Under the pieces are notes generated by a model. The model was not told the origin of the DNA. It saw nothing but the letters and a program-made list of their open reading frames with translations, and ran no database searches. A stretch of DNA of 8,449 bases from Sulfuricurvum sp. (GTDB taxonomy: Bacteria > Campylobacterota > Campylobacteria > Campylobacterales > Sulfurimonadaceae), in contig JAUXSZ010000095.1 in the NCBI GenBank assembly GCA_030679635.1, forward strand, positions 1 through 8,449, written 5' to 3'. Shown here piece after piece: positions 1 to 6,699 of this stretch. Both the position numbers and the translations under genes were made by a program. Numbering within the stretch: position 1 is the stretch's first letter; every line of letters starts with the position of its first letter.

Positions 1-208
1 TCGCGGTATTGAAACGGGGCTCCATTATATTCCGCTGCATTTAATGAGTTACTACAAATCGAAATATTCATTGCGTATTAACGATTTTCCTGTGGCATTG
101 CGCAATTACAGCCAAGTCCTTTCCATCCCTAACTATGCGGCACTGAGCGACGATGAGGTCAATGAGATCTGCGATGCAATCTTGGACGTAGCTTCAACAC
201 GCGTTTGA
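1..208 (+). CDS. DegT/DnrJ/EryC1/StrS-family PLP-dependent aminotransferase, C-terminal fragment
   Basis: The reading frame is open from the window edge (first full codon at base 2) to a TGA at 206-208, giving 68 visible residues. The fragment runs RGIETGLHYIPLHLMSYYKS, then a DFPVALRNYSQVLSIPNYAALSDDEV stretch (shown here in part), and ends in an amphipathic helix with ICDAILDV. This matches the C-terminus of DegT-type sugar aminotransferases, which transfer an amino group to nucleotide-linked keto sugars for surface polysaccharide, glycan or flagellin modification. The family's HYxPLHxxxYY and the late LPxYxxLSDDEV-like motif are both recognisable. The PLP lysine and everything upstream lie outside the window, so the sugar substrate cannot be named. 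The stop overlaps the start of lpxK, which suggests a shared transcript and a common envelope-related context. Family assignment is fairly firm; specific function is unknown. Confidence 0.8.
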   Translation, partial: RGIETGLHYIPLHLMSYYKSKYSLRINDFPVALRNYSQVLSIPNYAALSDDEVNEICDAILDVASTRV

Positions 209-1119
209 ACCGTCTCGTTACATTTTGGATTGAGGGGTATTTTTATCACCCCTCGTTTGCACAAAAACTTCTTTCCTTCTCCTTATACCCGTTGAGTCTA
301 CTTTATTGTTTTGGTGCATGGATTCGTTATCTCTCAACCACACCGAGAGATTTTGGAATCCCCATTGTCAGTGTCGGCAATCTCACCGTCGGCGGGAGCG
401 GTAAAACCCCTTTGGTCAGCGCTCTGTGTACACAGTATAACAAGCCGGCGATTGTCTTGCGTGGTTACGGGAGAAAGAGTAAAGGGTTGGTTATTGTCAG
501 AGATGCAACTGGGATCGTCTGTGATGTATCCCAAAGCGGTGATGAAGCGATGCTGTATGCACAAAATCTCTCTCATGCCGTAGTAATCGTGAGCGAAAAA
601 CGAAATGAAGCCATTGAAATGGCAAAAGTTATGGGATGCGAAGTCGTCTTTCTCGATGACGGTTATGGCAAACACTCCATCCAAAAACTTGACTTGGTGA
701 TTGGTGTTGATACGCCGAACCTTTTTTGTCTCCCAAGCGGCCCTTATCGTGAGAAGTTATGGAACGGTAAAAAAGTCGTTATAGTAAATGAAAATCGTTC
801 CTTTACCCGCCAGGTCCATATCGAAAATCCGACCGAAAAGATGGTTTTGGTAACGGCAATTGCGCGACCGCAGAGGCTTGACTCCTATCTGCCACCCTTG
901 CTGGAAAAAAACTATTTTGAAGATCACCATTTTTTTACCCAAGAAGAGCTTGGAACCATTTTAACACGGACGGGGGCTACGAGTTTGCTCGTTACTCAGA
1001 AAGACTTTGTTAAAATAGCATCCTATAATTTACCAATTTCATTACTGATACTTGAGCTAGAACTGAACTCGGAATTAATTGATACCGTAAGGGAGTACGT
1101 ACATGCAAAAAAAGATTGA
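205..1119 (+). CDS. lpxK: Tetraacyldisaccharide 4'-kinase LpxK
   Basis: LpxK phosphorylates the 4' position of the lipid A disaccharide 1-phosphate using ATP, on the inner face of the inner membrane. The product has 304 residues, slightly short for the family (about 310-340). A hydrophobic N-terminal stretch (about residues 18-43) is the expected membrane anchor. It is followed by SVGNLTVGGSGKTPL, with the Walker A GGSGKT at residues 63-68. LDDGYGKH at 150-157 (D151, D152) takes the place of the family's DDGFQH. CLPSGPYRE and, later, DHHFFTQEEL are further family landmarks. The start is TTG at 205. An in-frame stop lies at 163-165 and there is no other start before the conserved FWIEGYFYHPS stretch, so TTG is the only reasonable choice. 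It overlaps the upstream stop as TTGA, which suggests translational coupling; no strong Shine-Dalgarno is seen. The 3' end overlaps argB by 17 nt. Confidence 0.93.
   Translation: MNRLVTFWIEGYFYHPSFAQKLLSFSLYPLSLLYCFGAWIRYLSTTPRDFGIPIVSVGNLTVGGSGKTPLVSALCTQYNKPAIVLRGYGRKSKGLVIVRDATGIVCDVSQSGDEAMLYAQNLSHAVVIVSEKRNEAIEMAKVMGCEVVFLDDGYGKHSIQKLDLVIGVDTPNLFCLPSGPYREKLWNGKKVVIVNENRSFTRQVHIENPTEKMVLVTAIARPQRLDSYLPPLLEKNYFEDHHFFTQEELGTILTRTGATSLLVTQKDFVKIASYNLPISLLILELELNSELIDTVREYVHAKKD
1089..1095 (+). promoter_or_regulatory. Ribosome binding site for argB inside lpxK
   Basis: The purine-rich AAGGGAG lies 7 nt before the ATG at 1103, within the last codons of lpxK. It supports the 1103 start for argB even though that start overlaps the upstream gene by 17 nt. 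Confidence 0.6.
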
Positions 1120-1954
1120 AACTGTCCGAACGCTGATGGACGCGATGCCGTTTATAAAAGAATTTCGTGATGAGATTATCGTCATTAAATACGGCGGCTC
1201 GGCACAAAGTTCGGATGAATTGAAGGCAAAATTTGCCCAAGATATTGTTTTGTTGCATCTTGTCGGGGTGAAAGTGGTGATCGTCCATGGAGGGGGGAAT
1301 CGTATTAGTCAGCTGTTAGAGGATTTGAAGATACCGACGGAGTTTATCGACGGTGAACGGGTCAGTACTCCTGAAGTGATGCGTATTGTTGAAATGGTAC
1401 TAAGCGGCGAGATTAATAAAGAGATTACGTCACTGCTGAATTCCCACGGTGCGAAAGCTATCGGTATCAGTGGAAAAGATGCCCATTTTCTGATGGCCAA
1501 ACCCAAAGATGCCGTAAAATTCGGTCTCACAGGACGGGTCGAGAGTGTTAAGGCAGAGGTGATTCATAATCTGTTACGCGAAGGTTTTATCCCCGTGATC
1601 GCCCCTATTGGTGCAGATGGTACCGTTGGACATCCGGGATACAATATCAATGCCGACCTCGCGGCATCGTTCATCGCCAAAGAGATCGGCGCGAATAAAG
1701 TGATTTTTATGACCGATACTCCGGGTGTATTGGATGGGAATAAAAAACTTCTTTCGACCCTCAGCGAAACGCAGGTTGTAGCATTGAAAAAAGAGGGAAC
1801 GATTCACGGCGGGATGGTACCAAAAGTCGATGCGTGTCTCGAAGCGGTTGATGGCGGTGTCAAAAAAGCCCATATTATCGATGGACGTATTGAGCACGCA
1901 ATTTTGCTTGAAGTTTTCACATCGGATGGAGTAGGGACACAGATCACCCTCTAA
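1103..1954 (+). CDS. argB: Acetylglutamate kinase ArgB (N-helix, arginine-sensitive type)
   Basis: ArgB phosphorylates N-acetyl-L-glutamate with ATP, the second step of arginine/ornithine synthesis, in the cytosol. The 283-residue product has the amino-acid-kinase fold landmarks: IKYGGSAQ with the catalytic lysine K29, VHGGGNRI at 61-68 for the acetylglutamate/phosphate site, INAD with D185, MTDTPGVLD at 203-211, and MVPK with K241, which matches E. coli K217. A roughly 20-residue helix precedes the first strand. The C-terminus has HIIDGR (H257) and LLEVFTSDGVGT (E270, G276). These are features of hexameric, arginine-inhibited enzymes such as those of Pseudomonas and Thermotoga, and they are absent from the short E. 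coli enzyme that starts at its first strand. Feedback inhibition by arginine is inferred, not shown. The start overlaps lpxK by 17 nt and has a good ribosome binding site. Confidence 0.96.
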   Translation: MQKKIETVRTLMDAMPFIKEFRDEIIVIKYGGSAQSSDELKAKFAQDIVLLHLVGVKVVIVHGGGNRISQLLEDLKIPTEFIDGERVSTPEVMRIVEMVLSGEINKEITSLLNSHGAKAIGISGKDAHFLMAKPKDAVKFGLTGRVESVKAEVIHNLLREGFIPVIAPIGADGTVGHPGYNINADLAASFIAKEIGANKVIFMTDTPGVLDGNKKLLSTLSETQVVALKKEGTIHGGMVPKVDACLEAVDGGVKKAHIIDGRIEHAILLEVFTSDGVGTQITL

Positions 1955-1974
1955 GCCATCACTGAGAGGCTCTT

Positions 1975-1983
1975 TGATATAAT
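1975..1983 (+). promoter_or_regulatory. Candidate extended -10 promoter for thrC
   Basis: TGATATAAT is a perfect extended -10 element (TG, one base, TATAAT). It lies in the 55 bp gap between argB and thrC and would give a leader of about 20 nt before the ATG at 2010. Campylobacterota housekeeping promoters rely mainly on the -10 box with upstream T-rich sequence rather than on a -35, which fits here. No -35 was required for the call. The leader is too short for a classical peptide attenuator, and no strong terminator hairpin separates argB from this site, so thrC may be read from both promoters. Confidence 0.55.
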
Positions 1984-2009
1984 GATAAAAAATTTACTAA
2001 AGTAGAACC

Positions 2010-3479
2010 ATGAAATTCATAGAAACACGCGGAAATGACGGAGTTCATCCAGAGGAGATTACCTTTTCAGAGGCAATTTTAAGTCCTATTGCTTCGTTCG
2101 GCGGTTTGTATGTCCCTAAAGAGCTTCCTGTTCTTGGAGAGGCGTTTTTGACCAAACATTTGGGTTCTACCTATCAAGAATTGGCTTCCGATCTCCTCTC
2201 TACCCTTGATATTGATATTGATCCCTCCGTTATCGCAGAGGCTCTTTCTTTGTATGACAAATTTGACGATCCTTTAAACCCCGTTCCTGTAGTAAAAGTA
2301 CGCGATGATCTTTACGTGAGCGAACTGTATCATGGTCCAACCCGAGCGTTCAAAGATATGGCGCTTCAGCCGTTTGGAGTAGTTCTCTCCTCTATTGCAC
2401 AAAAGCGGGGGGAAGAGTATTTAATCCTCGCAGCAACGAGCGGTGATACGGGTCCTGCGGCACTTGAAACGTTTAAAAATCGTCCCAATGTCCGTGTCGT
2501 ATGTCTCTATCCTGATGGGGGCACCTCGGATGTTCAACGTTTACAGATGGTGACGGAAGATGGGAGTAACTTAAAAGTAATCGGGATCAAAGGGGATTTT
2601 GACGATGCTCAAAGCGCCCTCAAACGTCTTCTGAGTTCTGTCAGCTTTAACGAAGCTTTAAAAGCTAAAAACATCTCTCTCTCGGCGGCAAATTCGGTCA
2701 ACTTTGGACGAATTATTTTTCAAACCATTTATCATATCCATAGTTATTTAGAACTGGTGCGCCAAAATGCTATCACGCTGGGTGAAAAAATCTATTTGGA
2801 TGTCCCTAGCGGAAATTTTGGTAATGCCCTTGGCGGATACTATGCTTACAAGATGGGCCTTCCGGTTGAAAAGATAATCATTGCTTCGAATGAAAACAAT
2901 GTGCTTACCCGTCTCATTAATACGGGACGCTATGATCTTCGGGGGGAAAAAGTAATCCCTACGACGTCGCCTGCCATGGATATTTTGATCTCCAGTAACG
3001 TGGAACGTATTTTGTTCGATTTCTTCGGTACTGCACGTGCAAAAGTACTGATGAACTCCTTGGAAAGCGACCGTTTTTACGCCCTTACGGATGATGAAAC
3101 GATGAAGCTTCAATCCATTTTTGCAGCAGACTATTGTAATGGCGCTGAGGGGAAAGGATACATTAAAGAAGCATTTGACGGTGGTTATTTGATGGATCCT
3201 CACACAGCTACCTGTTTCAAAGCATACGACTGCTGTGCGACCAAATCTCTCAAAACCATTGTCTATTCAACCGCAGAATGGACGAAATTTTCACCGACCA
3301 TTGCCAATGCCCTTACGGGTGCGAATGATATGAACGACATTGATGCACTAAAATTGATTTCGAAAACGGCACATATCTCTATTCCTGCCGTGATTCAAGG
3401 ACTTTTCACAAAGCCGATCACTCAAGGCATCGTGATTGATAAAGAAAACATCGAAACTGAAATCCTAAAGTTTCTTTAA
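2010..3479 (+). CDS. thrC: Threonine synthase ThrC
   Basis: ThrC converts O-phospho-L-homoserine to L-threonine plus phosphate with pyridoxal phosphate, the last step of threonine synthesis. The 489-residue product opens with the threonine-synthase N-terminal domain (MKFIETRGNDG, SPIASFGGLYVPKELP, to about residue 80). The fold-type II PLP core follows: HGPTRAFKDMALQ with the PLP lysine K115, ATSGDTGPAA with S144-G148, and PSGNFGNALGGYYA at 266-279, the loop that grips the cofactor phosphate. NSVNFGRI and ASNENNVLTR are further family landmarks. It belongs to the longer E. coli/yeast class rather than the shorter plant/Bacillus class. The ATG at 2010 begins the conserved N-terminus; its ribosome binding site (AGTAGAA) is weak. 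The gene is separated from argB by 55 bp and converges on sulP with 15 bp between stops. Confidence 0.96.
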   Translation: MKFIETRGNDGVHPEEITFSEAILSPIASFGGLYVPKELPVLGEAFLTKHLGSTYQELASDLLSTLDIDIDPSVIAEALSLYDKFDDPLNPVPVVKVRDDLYVSELYHGPTRAFKDMALQPFGVVLSSIAQKRGEEYLILAATSGDTGPAALETFKNRPNVRVVCLYPDGGTSDVQRLQMVTEDGSNLKVIGIKGDFDDAQSALKRLLSSVSFNEALKAKNISLSAANSVNFGRIIFQTIYHIHSYLELVRQNAITLGEKIYLDVPSGNFGNALGGYYAYKMGLPVEKIIIASNENNVLTRLINTGRYDLRGEKVIPTTSPAMDILISSNVERILFDFFGTARAKVLMNSLESDRFYALTDDETMKLQSIFAADYCNGAEGKGYIKEAFDGGYLMDPHTATCFKAYDCCATKSLKTIVYSTAEWTKFSPTIANALTGANDMNDIDALKLISKTAHISIPAVIQGLFTKPITQGIVIDKENIETEILKFL

Positions 3480-3494
3480 GTATTTTTCGGCGAT

Positions 3495-5708
3495 TTATAC
3501 ATCGTATTCTGCTCCAAGTTCAGATCGTGTCAATCGGAGTCGTTCGGCCAATACGGTCGCAAGACTTTGCATGAAATGGATGGATGCTTTTTTGTGATGT
3601 ACTGAAAAGCGGTCAAATGCTTCACGAGAAATCATATACAGATCCGTGTCCGTATTGGCTATGGCATTGGTATAGTGGGGACTTCCTTCCAAAAATGAAA
3701 ATTCTCCGAAAAAATTGCTTTGCCCTAGCGTATTGAGGTGAACGCTTTTTCTATCGGAAAAAGGGAGAATCAGTCGAACTGAGCCGCGGCGAATCAGAAA
3801 AATCTCCCCCGTTGAATCGCCTTCCGAATAAATCAAATTTCCTTTTTTAAATGACCGGCTTTCTAAAAGGGCTTCGATCTCCGCTAGAGTATCTTCGTTG
3901 CGCCCTTTGAAAAGATCGAAATCGCGCAGATCAAGAAGCTCTTCCGCCTTTTCATCAATAAGATTTTCTTTTATAATTTTGTTCTCTGTCCATTCGATGG
4001 CATCATCTAAATCATCAAATAGCTTTATCGGACTAAGATGTTTTAGCAATCCAACTTCATTAAAATAGCGTTCAAGATCGTCTCCGGTAGGGAGTTTATG
4101 CGGTAAGTGGCTCAGGATAAGATAACCGTTTCTTTCATGGAGGATATCTTTAATCTGGAACAGTATATGTGCTGCGGTTAGATCAACTGTTTGTACCCGT
4201 TTCATATCCAGAATGATGTATTTTTTTTCTTTTAAATCTTCATGAAGCATAGAATAGAGCTGATTCGCCGTTCCAAAAAAGAGGCTTCCGTGCAATTCGT
4301 ATATGGAAAACTGACCCCCGTACTCTTGCAGAATTTCTTCTTCCTCCCGATTGCGCACGAGTTTGCTTTTTACTTCCAGCCCGTCAATATGACGGTACAT
4401 GACGGAAGCGCCAATTTGTTGTGTGATGTACAAAGCGATTGCCAATAGCAGCCCAACCCCAGTAGCAGCAATAATACTTACCGATACAGCGGTTAAAGCA
4501 ACGGCGGCAATAATTAAAAAATCAAGAGAAGTTTTCCGTGCTTTAAGCAACCGTATACTGTTCTTATCAATCATTCTAAAGGCAATGACGATGAGAATAG
4601 CAGCCAATGATGCGACAGGTACCCAGGCTATCAATGTTCCAAGAAGAACAAAAGCGACAATCGCCATGATCCCTTCAAATAGACCGGATACACGAGAATA
4701 GCCACCACTTGAGATATTAACCATAGTTGGCCCCATAGCCCCGGATCCTGGCATACCACCAATTAATGCAGATGCAATATTACCGGTACCTTGCGCAATA
4801 AGCTCTTTATTGGAATCGTGAAATGAATGGGTCATGGAATCCAAGACGATGCATGTTTTGAGAGTGTCAATAGAGAGAAGTGCTGCGAGTGTTAATGCGG
4901 GAAAAAAGAGTGCAGTCAGATTGTTGAAGGAGAGGTTTAAGAGCTCATGAAAACGACCTGAAAGTGTCTGCAGGAAATCAATTCCTCCCTTTCCTCCTAA
5001 TTCTCCAATGATAAAGTGGTTATTGGGACGCAGTAAAGAGTGATCCATGATACCAAGAAGAAAATAGGTCATCATTCCGATGGTTAATGCAGTGATCACG
5101 GAGGGAATTTTGCGAAAAACTTTCTCTGCATATATCATTGCTAGAATGGTTGCCAATCCAACCGTCAGACTTTGCCATTGCCATACTAAAGGGTTTCTTA
5201 TGCTTTCCCAAAAGTGTGTTCCTTGTGGTGATCCTAAAAATTTTGGTGTTTGAGATGCGATGATGTACAAGCCTATTCCACTCAAGTAACCGCTGACAAC
5301 AGGAAATGGCATATATTTAATTAATTGTCCTAACCCTATGACCCCAAACCCTATTTGAAACAAACCAGCTAAGAGAGCAACCACCATCAGCATAACAAAG
5401 ATAATGTCAGGATGGATTCCATGAGAGAAATATTCAAGAGCAAAGGCAGACATTACCGCAGCGGCTGGCGCACTAGGGGCAGAAATTAAACGATTAGTCC
5501 CTCCCAAAAGGGGGACAATAATCCCGATTGCTGCTACTCCTAATATTCCGGCTATCGCTCCATAAGCTAAGTAATTGCCTCCGAGCGTAGCGTAAATCGT
5601 TACACCGAATGCAATTGCGGCAGGTAACGCCACAAGCATAGCTGCCGTACCGCCCCAAAAATCGCCTAGAATATTCTTAGATTTGAGGATAGCTGAGCGT
5701 GCCAACAT
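3495..5708 (-). CDS. SulP-family anion transporter with STAS and cyclic-nucleotide-binding-like domains
   Basis: This is a 737-residue inner-membrane protein. Residues about 15-440 are a SulP/SLC26 transport core: TM1 with ALPAAIAFG (P29), LLGGTNRLISAPSAPAAA at 67-84 in the TM3 region, and GTGNIASALIGGMPGSGAMG from G307. Residues about 464-575 form a STAS domain with DMKRVQTVDLTAAH around D509. After a charged linker, residues about 612-730 form a cNMP-binding (CAP_ED) beta-roll with FKKGNLIYSEGD, IRRGSVRL and FGEFSFLEGSPHY. The family moves sulfate, bicarbonate, dicarboxylates or other anions; the substrate here cannot be read from sequence. In the nucleotide cassette, E669 is kept but the usual arginine of the PRxA motif is H678, so cyclic-nucleotide binding is doubtful. 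The ATG at 5706-5708 overlaps the ppk2 stop as TAATG. A TTG one codon later has better spacing from the GAAAGGG purine run. Confidence 0.9.
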   Translation of the reverse strand: MLARSAILKSKNILGDFWGGTAAMLVALPAAIAFGVTIYATLGGNYLAYGAIAGILGVAAIGIIVPLLGGTNRLISAPSAPAAAVMSAFALEYFSHGIHPDIIFVMLMVVALLAGLFQIGFGVIGLGQLIKYMPFPVVSGYLSGIGLYIIASQTPKFLGSPQGTHFWESIRNPLVWQWQSLTVGLATILAMIYAEKVFRKIPSVITALTIGMMTYFLLGIMDHSLLRPNNHFIIGELGGKGGIDFLQTLSGRFHELLNLSFNNLTALFFPALTLAALLSIDTLKTCIVLDSMTHSFHDSNKELIAQGTGNIASALIGGMPGSGAMGPTMVNISSGGYSRVSGLFEGIMAIVAFVLLGTLIAWVPVASLAAILIVIAFRMIDKNSIRLLKARKTSLDFLIIAAVALTAVSVSIIAATGVGLLLAIALYITQQIGASVMYRHIDGLEVKSKLVRNREEEEILQEYGGQFSIYELHGSLFFGTANQLYSMLHEDLKEKKYIILDMKRVQTVDLTAAHILFQIKDILHERNGYLILSHLPHKLPTGDDLERYFNEVGLLKHLSPIKLFDDLDDAIEWTENKIIKENLIDEKAEELLDLRDFDLFKGRNEDTLAEIEALLESRSFKKGNLIYSEGDSTGEIFLIRRGSVRLILPFSDRKSVHLNTLGQSNFFGEFSFLEGSPHYTNAIANTDTDLYMISREAFDRFSVHHKKASIHFMQSLATVLAERLRLTRSELGAEYDV

Positions 5709-5717
5709 TACCCTTTC
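5706..5717 (-). promoter_or_regulatory. TAATG stop/start junction coupling ppk2 to sulP, with purine-rich ribosome site
   Basis: On the minus strand GAAAGGG (5711-5717) is followed directly by TAATG. The TAA ends ppk2 and the ATG starts sulP, sharing one base. The purine run is only 2 nt from the ATG (5 nt from the next codon, TTG), so re-initiation by ribosomes finishing ppk2 is a likely route to sulP translation. Confidence 0.65.
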
Positions 5718-6658
5718 TCATTGAACTCATCATTCTTTTTTAAGGACATGCTGGATTCCATAAGTTTGATCTCCCGATCCCCGTCCAGTAAAATTTTTTC
5801 GGACGTCTTAAGGCTGGAAAATTTGAATTTTGTGGGATAATCAGTTCGTAATAGGATATGTTTAAAGCAGTTAAGACGCGCTTTTTTCTTGTTGTCTGAC
5901 CGGATAATAACCCAGGGAGCATGAGTGGTATGGGAAGCAAGAAGCATGGAGTATTTTGCAATGGTGTATTTGTCCCATAAGTCCTGAGATTTGGCGTCAA
6001 CGGGTGAAAGCTTAAATTGCTTGAGTGGATCGGTTTTACGTTCTTTAAACCGGTTTGCCTGTTCATTTTTGGACACTGAAAAATAAAATTTGAATAAAAT
6101 GATACCGGAGTTGACCAGCATCCGCTCGTATTCGCCCACTTCATGCAAAAACTCTTTATGCTCTTCTTCGGAACAAAATCCCATAACGGGCTCAACTCCC
6201 GCACGATTGTACCAGCTTCGATCGAAAAAAACGATCTCTCCGGCACAGGGGAGATGCTGTACGTAGCGCTGAAAATACCACTGGGTTTTCTCGACATCAG
6301 AGGGTTTGTCGAGCGCTACGACACGGGCACCGCGCGGATTGAGATGCTCGGTGATCCGTTTGATGGTTCCCCCTTTGCCAGCAGCATCACGCCCTTCAAA
6401 AATCATCAATATTTTGAGACCTTTATCTTTGACATGATTTTGAAGTTTGAGCAGTTCAATTTGAAGTTTTTTGAGTTCTTTTTCATATTCAATGACACTC
6501 GCCTTAACCCAAATGGGGAGACGCTCTTCTTTTTTACCATGTTTACGATGATCTTTTTTTTGTTCCTTGACGCTTTGACGACGATCAGGGTGGACGATAT
6601 CTTCCAATCTCATTGTTTCGGCTATTTCATCTCTAGCCATTGAACCTTTTTTATGCAT
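5708..6658 (-). CDS. ppk2: Polyphosphate kinase 2 (class I type, single PPK2 domain)
   Basis: PPK2 enzymes transfer phosphate between polyphosphate and nucleotides, usually making NTP from NDP, and act in the cytosol. The 316-residue product has one PPK2 domain: FEGRDAAGKGGTIKR with the Walker A G89-T98 (K95), LNPRGARVVALDKPS after it, FFDRSWYNRAGVEPVMGF with the Walker B D146, and the basic lid ERKTDPLKQFKLSPVDAK at about 206-223. One domain with a short N-terminal extension fits class I (ADP/GDP-using) members; class III members are similar, so nucleotide preference is inferred. Residues 25-46 are very rich in lysine, arginine and histidine, which is more than the family needs. Two starts are possible: ATG at 6656-6658, or M7 at 6638-6640, which has AAAAAAGG 4 nt upstream. 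The gene lies 41 bp after the DUF255 gene and overlaps sulP by one base. Confidence 0.94.
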   Translation of the reverse strand: MHKKGSMARDEIAETMRLEDIVHPDRRQSVKEQKKDHRKHGKKEERLPIWVKASVIEYEKELKKLQIELLKLQNHVKDKGLKILMIFEGRDAAGKGGTIKRITEHLNPRGARVVALDKPSDVEKTQWYFQRYVQHLPCAGEIVFFDRSWYNRAGVEPVMGFCSEEEHKEFLHEVGEYERMLVNSGIILFKFYFSVSKNEQANRFKERKTDPLKQFKLSPVDAKSQDLWDKYTIAKYSMLLASHTTHAPWVIIRSDNKKKARLNCFKHILLRTDYPTKFKFSSLKTSEKILLDGDREIKLMESSMSLKKNDEFNEKG

Positions 6659-6681
6659 GAAATTATCTCTACTTTTTTTTA

Positions 6682-6687
6682 ATTGTA
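6682..6687 (-). promoter_or_regulatory. Weak candidate -10 box for ppk2-sulP
   Basis: In the 41 bp gap between the DUF255 gene and ppk2, the minus strand reads TACAAT, one mismatch from TATAAT, preceded by an A/T-rich stretch with AAAATATTTT. It would give a leader of about 17 nt to the first ATG. It has no extended-TG element, and the gap is also short enough for simple read-through from the upstream gene. Confidence 0.3.
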
Positions 6688-6699
6688 GCCCAAAATATT

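Noticed and set aside
1008..1016. Internal promoter for argB (TGTTAAAAT)
   Set aside because: It is a one-mismatch extended -10 in A/T-rich coding sequence, far from the start codon; such matches are expected by chance.
1953..1974. Hairpin between argB and thrC (AGCC/GGCT)
   Set aside because: Only 4 bp can pair before mismatches, with no T-run after it other than CTTT; not a credible terminator or attenuator.
2748..3203. 151-residue minus-strand frame opposite thrC
   Set aside because: It lies wholly antisense to a conserved thrC region and shows no domain-like pattern.
3461..3487. Rho-independent terminator after thrC (CCTAAAG-TTT-CTTTAAG then TATTTTT)
   Set aside because: The uninterrupted stem is only 5 bp and nearly all A/T; too weak to call.
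5740..6297. 185-residue minus-strand frame overlapping ppk2
   Set aside because: It is an alternative frame inside a clearly conserved gene, with no recognisable motif and no ribosome site of note.
6143..6643. 166-residue plus-strand frame opposite ppk2
   Set aside because: It is phenylalanine-rich low-complexity sequence made by reading the complement of a lysine-rich gene; no family features.
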